64,000 bases of DNA from Flavobacteriaceae bacterium (GTDB lineage: Bacteria > Bacteroidota > Bacteroidia > Flavobacteriales > Flavobacteriaceae): assembly GCA_013214065.1 (NCBI GenBank), contig JABSPK010000005.1, forward strand, positions 186,001 to 250,000. The letters are read 5' to 3'. Each line of letters begins with the position of its first letter. Position 1 is the first letter of the stretch. The notes beneath the pieces were generated by a model. That model was given only the letters and a program-made list of their open reading frames with translations, was not told where the DNA came from and made no database searches. Shown here piece by piece: positions 53,081 through 61,628 of the stretch. Position numbers and translations under genes: made by a program.

Positions 53081-54565
53081 TTACGCCTTGGCGACCAAAG
53101 ATTTAAAGAAGACGAAACCGAAGCCCAAGAACAACATCAAGTGAAACGGGAACAATCCAAAATCATTTAAAGGTACCGCACTGTACATGCCGAAGAGGAA
53201 GTACAACATAAAAGCGAACTCAACGATCATGTTCGGTGATAGCTTTTTAGTGATGTACTTGTTGCCTTTCCAACTATCCGTCAAACTGTTGATGTTGAAT
53301 TTCGGGGTACGAACGAATTCACTTCGCTTGCCCAAATGCCCTTCAAGAACGGCGATGGTGTTGTGGAATGAAAGCCCGAGTGCCACTGAGAAGAACGTAA
53401 AGAACAGTTTGATATAATCGACGAACTTATCGAATCCGCTTCCTTGGATGCTTTTAAACGTATACCAATAGCAGAAGAACAGGATGATGGTACTAACGAT
53501 GAAAAAGCTGGTGACCTCGAACACCCACGCCAAATGGCCGAAAGTGTTTTTGATGTACAACATCGGAATACTCAAGACGGCTACCATGAATACGCAGAGG
53601 AACATGGAACTGTTCAAAAGGTGCATTACCCCATGGAACTTGGTCTTGAAATCGATGTTCTTCGCCGTGACCACGCTCCAAACCGTTTTTCTGAAGTTCT
53701 CGGCACCACCCTTGTTCCAACGGAACTGCTGTGAACGCGCGGCACTCATCACTACTGGAAGTTCGGCGGGGGTCTCCACATCTTCGAGATATTTGAATTT
53801 CCAATTCTTCAACTGGGCCCTGTAACTTAAGTCAAGATCTTCGGTGAGCGTATCACCTTCCCAGTTTCCGGCATCGATAATGCATTGCTTGCGCCATATG
53901 CCTGCGGTACCGTTGAAATTGATGAAATGTCCACGTGAATTCCTGCCAACCTGTTCCAAGGTAAAGTGTGCATCAAGGGCGAATGCCTGGATGCGCGTCA
54001 AGGTGGAGTAATCGCGGTTGATATGGCCCCAACGGGTCTGTACCACCCCGATCTCACCATCCTTGAAATAAGGTACGGTTTTTTTCAACCAATCGCTCTC
54101 CGGAAGGAAATCGGCATCAAAGATGGCGACGAACTCCCCTTTGGCGATGGCCAAGCCTTCTTTGAGGGCGCCGGCCTTGAAACCTTGACGGTTCTCACGT
54201 CGGATATGTTTGATGTCCAATCCGGTGGCTTGGAGTTCTTCGATGCGTTGTGCGGTATCGACAACGGAATCATCGGTGGAATCATCCAATACCTGGATTT
54301 CGAGTTTGCTTTTTGGGTATTCTATTTTGGAGATGTTCTCCAATAAACGTTCCATCACGTACTCCTCATTGTAAATTGGAAGCTGGATGGTTACATGCGG
54401 TATTTCTTTCGGGTCAAGTAAATTGAACTTGGGAGCTTCTTGGTTTTTTCTTTTGTTGGTGAGGTAGTTGACCAAGAGGTTCAACTGCGCCAAGCTGTAC
54501 ATAAAGATGAGTATCAAAGCGATGCTGTAAACAACGATGATGATCCAAGATATAGTCAGTCCCAT
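53081..54565 (-). CDS. Processive family 2 glycosyltransferase (CslA/cellulose synthase-like)
   Basis: A 494-residue inner-membrane glycosyltransferase. One TM helix (about 5-30) precedes the cytoplasmic GT2 domain with all motifs of processive synthases: D94-D95, FDADF (D150 and D152), TEDLD (T241-E242-D243) and QQFRW (Q280-W283). Four or more TM helices follow (about 315-490). The layout resembles glucomannan/mannan synthases (CslA) and other CESA-like proteins. It is 6 bp after the DPM1-like gene and 6 bp before the GT-C gene, a tight functional unit for polysaccharide assembly. Product not determinable from sequence; mannan is suggested by the divergent GH113 gene. Confidence 0.88.
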   Translation of the reverse strand: MGLTISWIIIVVYSIALILIFMYSLAQLNLLVNYLTNKRKNQEAPKFNLLDPKEIPHVTIQLPIYNEEYVMERLLENISKIEYPKSKLEIQVLDDSTDDSVVDTAQRIEELQATGLDIKHIRRENRQGFKAGALKEGLAIAKGEFVAIFDADFLPESDWLKKTVPYFKDGEIGVVQTRWGHINRDYSTLTRIQAFALDAHFTLEQVGRNSRGHFINFNGTAGIWRKQCIIDAGNWEGDTLTEDLDLSYRAQLKNWKFKYLEDVETPAELPVVMSAARSQQFRWNKGGAENFRKTVWSVVTAKNIDFKTKFHGVMHLLNSSMFLCVFMVAVLSIPMLYIKNTFGHLAWVFEVTSFFIVSTIILFFCYWYTFKSIQGSGFDKFVDYIKLFFTFFSVALGLSFHNTIAVLEGHLGKRSEFVRTPKFNINSLTDSWKGNKYITKKLSPNMIVEFAFMLYFLFGMYSAVPLNDFGLFPFHLMLFLGFGFVFFKSLVAKA

Positions 54566-54571
54566 GGTTAG

Positions 54572-55264
54572 TTATTTTTTTAAGCTGTATTTAAAGATCC
54601 AACCTAAAATTTTCACGCCTGCAAATATAGTACCTTTTACCGTACCAGACACTTTAGAGACACCAATTCTTCTTTTGTAACGCACTGGTACTTCGGTATA
54701 TGCCATTTTTTTTCTCAAAACTTTAAGCTGCATTTCGACGGTCCATCCATAGGTCTTGTCTTCCATCGCCAATTCTTTGAGTTTTTCGTATTTAATGGCC
54801 CTAAATGGTCCTAAATCCGTAAAACTGGCCCTAAAAAACAGCCGCATCAAAAAAGTGGCCAATTGGTTACCGAAAACTTGCTGCGGGGTCATCGAACCCA
54901 GTTCACGCAATGCTTTTTTTCGGGCACCAACGACGAAATCGATGTCCTCGTTCAAAATGGGTGCTACGATTTGATCCAGTTCTTCCGGATAATCGGAATA
55001 GTCACCATCAATAAATACGATGATTTCGGGCGATTTGGATTGTTGGGCGACATAATCAAGTCCTTTCAGGCATGCGAAACCATAGCCCTTGCGTTCTTCA
55101 AGAAGCACTGTGGCCCCAGCTGCGGCCGCGTTTTTCGCAGTGTCGTCGGTCGATCCGTTATTGACCACGATCACTTCCGTGACCGTACTCGGTAGTTCCC
55201 TGATCACGTTGCCAATGGAGTCTCCTTCATTGAATGCTGGAATGATAACTTTGATGTCGGCCAT
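54572..55264 (-). CDS. DPM1-like GT2, polyprenyl-phosphate sugar synthase
   Basis: A 230-residue soluble GT-A enzyme of the dolichyl-phosphate mannose/glucose synthase type. It has VIIPAFNEGDSIGNVIREL at the N-terminus, the metal-binding DGDYSDYPEEL (D86, D88) and a C-terminal VRYKRRIGVSKVSGTVKG typical of DPM1-like proteins. There are no strong TM helices; the C-terminal helix (about 205-230) may lie on the membrane. It would form the lipid-linked sugar for the GT-C enzyme downstream. It follows the MORN-repeat gene by 50 bp. Confidence 0.87.
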   Translation of the reverse strand: MADIKVIIPAFNEGDSIGNVIRELPSTVTEVIVVNNGSTDDTAKNAAAAGATVLLEERKGYGFACLKGLDYVAQQSKSPEIIVFIDGDYSDYPEELDQIVAPILNEDIDFVVGARKKALRELGSMTPQQVFGNQLATFLMRLFFRASFTDLGPFRAIKYEKLKELAMEDKTYGWTVEMQLKVLRKKMAYTEVPVRYKRRIGVSKVSGTVKGTIFAGVKILGWIFKYSLKK

Positions 55265-55314
55265 TACTTGAGATCAGAAAGTTTGTTCTCTTTCTTAAAG
55301 CTGGCAAAGCTAAA

Positions 55315-55728
55315 CTATTCTTTGACTTTTTTGCCATTTTCGAAGCGTTCCGCCGAGATCAATTCCTCGTCGACATATTTGAGACAGTAGCCGTTTTTGA
55401 TCCCGTCTTGGAGTTGGCATTTGTGATTGATCTTTCCGTTCTCATCGTAGAACAACCACCATTTGACTTTTTCACCCATGGAGAAATGCCCTTCCATCTC
55501 GAGTTTGCCCACTTCATTGTACACGTACCAATAGCCTTCTTTTTGGTTCTTTCGGTAGGAACCTTTGGCCATAAGCTGCCCGTTGGGCCAATAGTACTTC
55601 CAATACTTTTCCTTCACGCCCTTGTACTTCCATCCTTCGGCCTTCAAATTTCCATTGTCATGGTATTCCTTATGGTACATGGAAAATACCAGACTAAGCA
55701 ATACGAGTATCGAGGCAAGGGGTTTCAA
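55315..55728 (-). CDS. Secreted MORN/YwqK-like repeat protein, TTG start
   Basis: A 137-residue protein with signal peptide (MKPLASILVLLSLVFS) and about four repeats of the form YxxNGxLxxxGxxxxxxxxGxW (for example YWPNGQLMAKGSYRKNQKEG), as in MORN or YwqK-antitoxin-like proteins. The start is TTG at 55726-55728: the in-frame stop of the upstream gene is only four codons before it, and the next ATG lies inside the repeats. It stands between the polyferredoxin and the glycosyltransferases, 12 bp after the former. YwqK annotation as an antitoxin is weak; no toxin gene is near. Confidence 0.78.
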   Translation of the reverse strand: MKPLASILVLLSLVFSMYHKEYHDNGNLKAEGWKYKGVKEKYWKYYWPNGQLMAKGSYRKNQKEGYWYVYNEVGKLEMEGHFSMGEKVKWWLFYDENGKINHKCQLQDGIKNGYCLKYVDEELISAERFENGKKVKE

Positions 55729-55740
55729 CGTTTCAACGGA

Positions 55741-57345
55741 TTATTTTTGGTTGACCAATTGCATCAAATCGACATCATTGCCCAAAAGCACTTGGTTGCT
55801 GTCGATCCGGCCTTGCAACGGACCGTTTTCCAATTTCAATACCCCACGCGGACAGACTGCCGAGCAGATACCACAACCCACGCAACTTGAACGTACGATG
55901 TTCTCTCCTTTTTGGGCATAGGCCCTGACGTCGATCCCCATCTCGCAATAAGTCGAGCAATTGCCACAAGAGATGCATTGTCCGCCGTTGGTCGTAATCC
56001 TAAATCTTGAGAACAGCCGCTGTTGAAAGCCCAAAATAGCCGCCATAGGACATCCGAAACGACACCATACGCGATTGCCGAATATGGGGTAGAACCCAGT
56101 TCCGATTACACCGGAGAAAATACTTCCGATTAAAAAGGAGTACGATTTTCGTAGGGTTTCCGATTTGAAAAGAAACACATTGCCTTCGCCACTGAAAAAG
56201 TGGATGCCGATCAAGACCATGATGATGGTGAAGTAGCCGACGGCCCCATATCGGGCATCTTTTTGTAGTTGTTCCCTTTTGAACAGCATCACCCAAGCGA
56301 ATACGGCCGTCAACAATACGGCCACACCGATCAAAAAGGTACTTTTGGTCAACCAGTACTTACTGGTGTCGGTTCCTAAATACGAATAGATGACGGCGGT
56401 GGTCATCAAGGTGACAAAAACGACAACGCTATGTACGACCCAGCGTTCGACCCGCCAAGCCTTGACGCTCTTATCGCTTAATTGGCGAAAGGCGTCACCA
56501 GCGGTTTCTGCCAAGCCACCACAACCACAGACCCACGAACAATACCAACGTTTCCCGAAACGGTAAGTGAGGATGGGGCTGATCACGAATATGGTCACCA
56601 CCCCGAAAATGAGCATGGCGAACCCGATATCACCCGAACTTAAAAAGCCTTTGATCCGATACCCCTCGAAATTGTAATAGTTCAAGGGCCACATGTTCTT
56701 GAGGTCATAGTAGGGAAGACTGCCCCCGTTTAACAAAGAACTCCCGTTCAGGCGTGCCATCAATTCAGGGATGATGAACGCAAAGGCGGTTTGAAAGAAC
56801 ATCACACTGAACGTTCTAATGCGTTCGTAACGATTGTGTCTGTATTTCCAAAGGAACTTGATACCGAAGGCCAATATCGCCACGGTATACAAGGTGCCGT
56901 AAACGAACCATTGGCTGGCGGGGTTTCCACTCAGGGTCCTACTCAATGGATCGAAAAGTCCGATGACCCCTTTGTTGTTCCCGTCTTTGATCAAACCTAG
57001 GTACTCGGGATAAAAATATAGGATGATGTAGAAGCCGGTTAAAGCGATTCCGGCAATCCACCCCCAGAAGCCTTTGCTGGAAATCGATTTGAACCAGACC
57101 CCATCGTTTTTGATGCCAGGGGCTTTGTTGCTGTAGGCGTCCCAGGCGAACCAAACGGTACCCAGGGTAATGGCCGACAGCGATAGGCTGAGCCAAAATC
57201 CCTTATTGGGAAAATCAACATTGAAAGCGGCCAGAACAATAATCGCCATGCCCGTCATACCGATCAAAGTGGCGATTTTTTGGTTTCTGCTCAAGCTCGT
57301 TGGCGGTTGCCCGGTGAGGGCCATACTTCTATCGTAAGTGCTCAT
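55741..57345 (-). CDS. NapH/CcoG-like membrane polyferredoxin
   Basis: A 534-residue protein with about nine TM helices and two [4Fe-4S] ferredoxin motifs at the C-terminus: C457/C460/C463/C467 and C488/C491/C494/C498. Two more Cys groups lie at the membrane face, C269-x3-C273-x-C275 (WYCSWVCGCGG) and C428-x3-C432 (WCRFGCP), the hallmark of the NapH/NosR/CcoG group. Such proteins move electrons between cytoplasmic donors and the membrane or periplasm. Its ATG overlaps the stop of the FAD/NAD oxidoreductase by 4 bp, so that enzyme is the likely electron donor. Confidence 0.9.
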   Translation of the reverse strand: MSTYDRSMALTGQPPTSLSRNQKIATLIGMTGMAIIVLAAFNVDFPNKGFWLSLSLSAITLGTVWFAWDAYSNKAPGIKNDGVWFKSISSKGFWGWIAGIALTGFYIILYFYPEYLGLIKDGNNKGVIGLFDPLSRTLSGNPASQWFVYGTLYTVAILAFGIKFLWKYRHNRYERIRTFSVMFFQTAFAFIIPELMARLNGSSLLNGGSLPYYDLKNMWPLNYYNFEGYRIKGFLSSGDIGFAMLIFGVVTIFVISPILTYRFGKRWYCSWVCGCGGLAETAGDAFRQLSDKSVKAWRVERWVVHSVVVFVTLMTTAVIYSYLGTDTSKYWLTKSTFLIGVAVLLTAVFAWVMLFKREQLQKDARYGAVGYFTIIMVLIGIHFFSGEGNVFLFKSETLRKSYSFLIGSIFSGVIGTGFYPIFGNRVWCRFGCPMAAILGFQQRLFSRFRITTNGGQCISCGNCSTYCEMGIDVRAYAQKGENIVRSSCVGCGICSAVCPRGVLKLENGPLQGRIDSNQVLLGNDVDLMQLVNQK

Positions 57346-58694
57346 GGTTGGATGCGTTGGAAAATTCGTTGAATGCTTTTCTTTTTCAAGGCTATGGATT
57401 TGTTGAAATCGCTATTGTATTTCGAAACGATTTCCGATTCGTGGTGTTTGTAAAATTCCGGATCGAAATTGGCATCGGCCAAATGCTCCATGACGAAATC
57501 GACAGCGCGTTCTTCACTGAGCCAGCGATCGAAAATTTCATGACGCATGCGGATTCCGAAGGTGTTGATGCCCAAAAACTTTTGGTTCGTCCCATCAAAG
57601 GCTACTGTCAAACATATTTTTTCGGAAGGATGCCTCCAATGGAAATGGGTCTCATTCTCTTTCATGCCCCGTTCGCTGAACACCCAACCGTAGGTTTGGT
57701 ATTCGATATCCAGGAATTTGGCCGAGTTGAACCAATGTCCGGGTTTGTATTCGATACGGTTGCCACAGATGGTCTGGGCCACGGTTTCACCCATCATCCT
57801 ACCGGTATACCAAACGGCTTCGATCGGCCTTCGGTTGCCAATGGCTTCATGCTGCTCGGCACAATCACCGATGGCATACACATCAGGGATATTGGTCTCG
57901 AGGTAACGGTTCACCTTGACCCCCCTGCCCAGTTCAATGGGACTTGATTTCAAAAAGTCGACATTCGGACTCACTCCTGCGGTCAAACCCACCATCTCAC
58001 AGGCGATGGTTTCCCCTTTATCGGTAGTCACGGCCTTCACCTTTCCTTGTTCATCCGGAACGATCTCAACCAGATTGGTGGCCAACTTTAGATCGATGTG
58101 GTGCTCTTCGATATGCTCGTTGATCATTTGGGATTCTCCGGATGGGAGCACCCCGTTCCAGAAACTGTTTTCGCGAACCAGAAAAGTAACCGGGATATCA
58201 CGGCTTCGTAGCATCTCTGCAAGCTCGATTCCGATGAGCCCACCACCGACGATGACCGCCCTCTTGCAGCGGTCTTTATTCGGGGCATTGACTTCGAGCA
58301 GGTCTAGATCTTGTTTGGAATACAATCCTTGTACCCCATGTAGATCCTGCCCCGGCCAGCCGAATTTATTCGGTTTGGATCCCGTGGCGATGATCAATTT
58401 GTCATAATTCAAGGCTCGGGAACCATCAAGGAGTAATTGCTTTTTTTCGGTATCTACCTGCGAGACAAAAGCACGCACCAGTTCGATACGGTTTTTGTTC
58501 CAAAACCAATCTTCATAGGGTTGTATGTGTTCGAATTTCATATGGCCCATGTACACGTACATCAGTGCCGTTCTTGAGAAAAAGTAGTCGGTCTCGGCAG
58601 AAACGATGATGATCCGCTTATCAGAGTGTTTGCGCATATGTCGTGCCGCGGAAACCCCTGCAATGCCATTTCCTATGATAACGATTGTTTCCAT
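57342..58694 (-). CDS. FAD/NAD(P)-dependent oxidoreductase (NirB N-terminal/rubredoxin reductase-like)
   Basis: A 450-residue flavoprotein of the pyridine-nucleotide disulfide oxidoreductase class 2 type. The FAD motif IVIIGNGIAGVSAARHM is at the N-terminus; the NAD(P) motif AVIVGGGLIGIELAEMLR is near residue 145, and VYAIGDCAEQ near 290. The catalytic CxxC of disulfide reductases is absent, so it should donate electrons to another protein, most likely the polyferredoxin encoded next with a 4-bp overlap. It resembles the N-terminal part of assimilatory nitrite reductase large subunit, but no siroheme domain follows. It is the first gene of the six-gene unit. Confidence 0.88.
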   Translation of the reverse strand: METIVIIGNGIAGVSAARHMRKHSDKRIIIVSAETDYFFSRTALMYVYMGHMKFEHIQPYEDWFWNKNRIELVRAFVSQVDTEKKQLLLDGSRALNYDKLIIATGSKPNKFGWPGQDLHGVQGLYSKQDLDLLEVNAPNKDRCKRAVIVGGGLIGIELAEMLRSRDIPVTFLVRENSFWNGVLPSGESQMINEHIEEHHIDLKLATNLVEIVPDEQGKVKAVTTDKGETIACEMVGLTAGVSPNVDFLKSSPIELGRGVKVNRYLETNIPDVYAIGDCAEQHEAIGNRRPIEAVWYTGRMMGETVAQTICGNRIEYKPGHWFNSAKFLDIEYQTYGWVFSERGMKENETHFHWRHPSEKICLTVAFDGTNQKFLGINTFGIRMRHEIFDRWLSEERAVDFVMEHLADANFDPEFYKHHESEIVSKYNSDFNKSIALKKKSIQRIFQRIQP

Positions 58695-58930
58695 GTGAAT
58701 GAGTTGGTTGTGGGAAGTGTGTCGAACCTAAATATAGGAACTTAACAAACATGCATTATTTAGAAAGAATTTAAATTTATTCCCAACTGTAAGGAAACCC
58801 ACCCCCTTCCGTCCTCCTAACCGGTTGATTTGCAAAATCTTAAAATATTCATAAATCAGCCCCATCCTTGTAGGTTGTACGCACAAGCCCCGATTCAGGG
58901 AGCGATTACAACTGCTAAACAAATTGAAAA

Positions 58931-59653
58931 ATGAATACTAAAACTAGCCTTTTCGCAGCGCTGATTTGCTTGTTTTCCTATAGTTTGGGAGCGCAAGGTT
59001 TGGGGGAGTTTTTCTCCAAAACGGACGCTTTTATGGAAGCGTACGTAACCGACGGTAAAGTTGCCTACCAACGTCTGCATAATGATGCCACCGCCCTCGA
59101 TGCGGTCTTGGCCCTTGCCAAGGATATTCAGGTTGACAAGACCCATGCTGCAGACTACCAAGCGTTCTGGATCAATGCCTACAACCTTGCGGTGATCAAG
59201 GGTATCGTTTCGAATTACCCCATCAAGTCACCTCTTGACAAAGCCGGGTTTTTCGACAAAAAGACCTATTCGCTCGCGGGCAAAGAAATTACCTTGAACG
59301 ATATCGAAAACAAACTGCTACGGGGGAATTTCCCGACCGAGGCCAGGTTTCACTTTGTGTTGGTATGCGCCGGATTGGGGTGCCCACCTATAGTATCATA
59401 CGCCTATACCCCGGATCGGTTGGAAGATCAATTGCAGCAGCAGACCGTATCGGCCCTGAATGACCCCAACTTCATTAGGGTCAAAGGGAAAAAAGTACAG
59501 ATCAGTCAGCTATTCGAATGGTATAAAGGGGATTTTACCCAAAACGGAAAAAGCGAGCTTGACTTTATCAATGCCTATCGAAACGAAAAAATCGATGCCA
59601 AAGCGAAAGTCGGGTATTATGCCTACGACTGGCGTTTGAACGAAACCAAATAG
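58931..59653 (+). CDS. DUF547 family exported protein
   Basis: A 240-residue exported protein with signal peptide (ending SLGAQ, about 21). The DUF547 signature is clear: DYQAFWINAYNLAVIKGI, then RFHFVLVCAGLGCPPI with a conserved Cys pair region and the YTPDRLEDQL helix. Its fold is thought to be related to papain-like or transglutaminase folds, but its activity is unknown. It is divergent from the FAD oxidoreductase gene (236-bp gap) and 16 bp upstream of an outer-membrane barrel gene. DUF547 proteins often neighbour redox genes in Bacteroidota. Confidence 0.88.
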   Translation: MNTKTSLFAALICLFSYSLGAQGLGEFFSKTDAFMEAYVTDGKVAYQRLHNDATALDAVLALAKDIQVDKTHAADYQAFWINAYNLAVIKGIVSNYPIKSPLDKAGFFDKKTYSLAGKEITLNDIENKLLRGNFPTEARFHFVLVCAGLGCPPIVSYAYTPDRLEDQLQQQTVSALNDPNFIRVKGKKVQISQLFEWYKGDFTQNGKSELDFINAYRNEKIDAKAKVGYYAYDWRLNETK

Positions 59654-59669
59654 AACAACTCCCTAAAAA

Positions 59670-60563
59670 ATGTTTATGAAAATCAAGAAATACCATGTGG
59701 CCATGGCAGCATTGCTTTTGGCCATGACGAATGTGATCGCCCAAGATCAAGACGATGCGATCAACTCCCAGGCCGGGAGCAATATCCAAAACCTGACCCC
59801 ATCGAAATTGATCGGTAAAGGACAATGGGATATCAAATGGTTCAACAATCTCTACACCGAGACCGAGGATACCTTTAGTGGCGACATCCCAAGGAACGTT
59901 TTCTTTACTTCGACCCTCGATATTTTCACCGGGGTCGGTCAGAACCGCAGGGTCAATTTGGGGCTGCTGTTGGAATTCCGTTCCAATACGGTTGGTGGTC
60001 GTGGCCTTTTTGACTTTCTCTCTTTCGATGGGGAAGAAGGTAGTGCGCGCTCAGGTTTGACCTCTTTTGCGCCGGCGATCAAGTTCACCCCGTTTAAAAA
60101 CGTCAATAATTTTTCAGTACAGAGTGCCTTTTTCATTCCGTTGGTAGACAACGAAGTCGAAAACGGGGTCTTTTTGGATCAAAACGGATTCATATGGCAA
60201 AACCGGTTTTTTTATGATTATTCCTTTGCCCAAGGCAAGTGGCAATTATTTTCCGAACTGAATTCAGAGCTCAATTTCGGGGATCAAGACAAGAGTTTCG
60301 CGAACAACAGCTTGCGGTTGACACCCGGACTGTTCTTAAGTTATTTTCCGAGTTCGAAGTTCACCATACTCGGTCTGGTCCAACATTCCCAATTGCTCGA
60401 CCTTGGCAGCGATTTCAGTCAAAACTTCACCGCTTTGGGCGGTGGGGTCAAGTACCAGTTGACCGATGCACTGAACATCGAAGGGCTGTACACCAATTTC
60501 GTCAGGGGCAACGACACCGGTCTGGGCCAAACATTTAACATAGGTTTACGGGCGGTGTTCTAG
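59670..60563 (+). CDS. Outer membrane beta-barrel protein of unknown function
   Basis: A 297-residue protein with signal peptide (AMAALLLAMTNVIAQ, cleavage near 25). The rest is made of alternating amphipathic strands with aromatic girdles, for example WDIKWFNNLYTET and FFYDYSFAQGKWQLFSELN, and ends FNIGLRAVF with a C-terminal Phe, as expected for an outer-membrane barrel of about 12 strands. No family name is recognised. It is 16 bp after the DUF547 gene and probably in the same operon; two adjacent Met codons (59670, 59676) are possible starts. Confidence 0.8.
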   Translation: MFMKIKKYHVAMAALLLAMTNVIAQDQDDAINSQAGSNIQNLTPSKLIGKGQWDIKWFNNLYTETEDTFSGDIPRNVFFTSTLDIFTGVGQNRRVNLGLLLEFRSNTVGGRGLFDFLSFDGEEGSARSGLTSFAPAIKFTPFKNVNNFSVQSAFFIPLVDNEVENGVFLDQNGFIWQNRFFYDYSFAQGKWQLFSELNSELNFGDQDKSFANNSLRLTPGLFLSYFPSSKFTILGLVQHSQLLDLGSDFSQNFTALGGGVKYQLTDALNIEGLYTNFVRGNDTGLGQTFNIGLRAVF

Positions 60564-60605
60564 TTTTTTTTACCAAAAAAAGTATTTTAGTCCCAATCGT
60601 GGTAT

Positions 60606-61619
60606 ATGAACCGGTTGGGACTTTTCTTTTTATGCCTGTTGCAGCTTTCCTGCAGTAGCCAAACCATTTCGAAAATCAATGGGGTCAGTTTCGTGGGCTC
60701 TCGTGACAAGGCCTTGCAAAAACATATCGATCCAGTGGTCCGCGTCAATGCTTCGCATGCGGCGGTCATGCCTTTTGGTTTTTTACGAAACCTGTCAGAT
60801 CCAACGGTCATTTTCGATACCGAAAGACAGTGGTTCGGTGAGACAAGGGCCGGGGGCAAGCAGTATATCGCCATGCTTCGAAAGAATGGGATCAAGATCA
60901 TGTTGAAACCCCAGATTTGGGTATGGCGGGGCGAATTCACGGGCGATATCAAAATGGAAAAGGAATCGGATTGGGAGGAATTCGAGCGTACTTACGAAGA
61001 CTTTGCTTTGACCTATGCAAAACTGGCCGAGGAAACCCAGGCTGAGATTTATTGTATTGGCACCGAATTGGAGGATTTCGTTTCGGTCCGACCTGAATTT
61101 TGGAAACGACTCATCACCAAGATCAGGGCGGTCTATTCCGGTAAATTGACCTACGCGGCCAATTGGGATGAATATACCCGCACCCCTTTTTGGAAAGATC
61201 TGGACTATATCGGCGTCGACGCCTATTTCCCGCTTTCCGAAGCTAGAGACCCTACCAAGGACCAAATGAAAGCCGGTTGGCAAAAATGGAAAACGCGGCT
61301 TCAGGAATTGTCCGAATCGCATGGACGAATGGTGCTTTTTACCGAGTTCGGATACCGCAGTATGGACTATACCGCAAAAAAACCATGGTTGGTCGATCAG
61401 AACCAAATGCAGGTCAATCTGCAGGCCCAAGCTTCTGCCACGGCGGCCTTGTTCGAGGAATTTTGGATGGAAAATTGGTTCGCCGGTGGATTCGTTTGGA
61501 AATGGTTCATCCATCACGAAGATGTCGGTGGATTGGAAAATAACCGCTTCACCCCCCAAAATAAACCTGCTGAAAGTGTAATTCGTGACTTTTATGCCGA
61601 CTATAGGCTTGACGAATAA
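60606..61619 (+). CDS. GH113-like glycoside hydrolase lipoprotein
   Basis: A 337-residue lipoprotein with a TIM-barrel resembling glycoside hydrolase family 113, whose characterised members are beta-mannanases. The lipobox is LLQLSC (Cys16) followed by SSQT. Likely catalytic residues are E154 (YCIGTELEDF, acid/base) and E247 (VLFTEFGYRS, nucleophile). The substrate-facing motifs KPQIWVWRGE and VDAYFPL are as in GH113-like proteins. It sits 43 bp after the barrel gene and 10 bp before an Omp85 gene. Activity on a mannan-like polymer is inferred from family; the exact substrate is open. Confidence 0.83.
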   Translation: MNRLGLFFLCLLQLSCSSQTISKINGVSFVGSRDKALQKHIDPVVRVNASHAAVMPFGFLRNLSDPTVIFDTERQWFGETRAGGKQYIAMLRKNGIKIMLKPQIWVWRGEFTGDIKMEKESDWEEFERTYEDFALTYAKLAEETQAEIYCIGTELEDFVSVRPEFWKRLITKIRAVYSGKLTYAANWDEYTRTPFWKDLDYIGVDAYFPLSEARDPTKDQMKAGWQKWKTRLQELSESHGRMVLFTEFGYRSMDYTAKKPWLVDQNQMQVNLQAQASATAALFEEFWMENWFAGGFVWKWFIHHEDVGGLENNRFTPQNKPAESVIRDFYADYRLDE

Positions 61620-61628
61620 GACCGAGAA

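Noticed and set aside
55315-55728. Toxin-antitoxin interpretation of the YwqK-like gene
   Set aside because: The name YwqK antitoxin attaches to MORN-type repeats in many annotations, but no toxin gene is adjacent and the protein has a signal peptide.
57342-58694. Assimilatory nitrite reductase
   Set aside because: Only the FAD/NAD part is present; there is no siroheme/4Fe-4S reductase domain and no nirD-like gene, so nitrite reduction is not supported.
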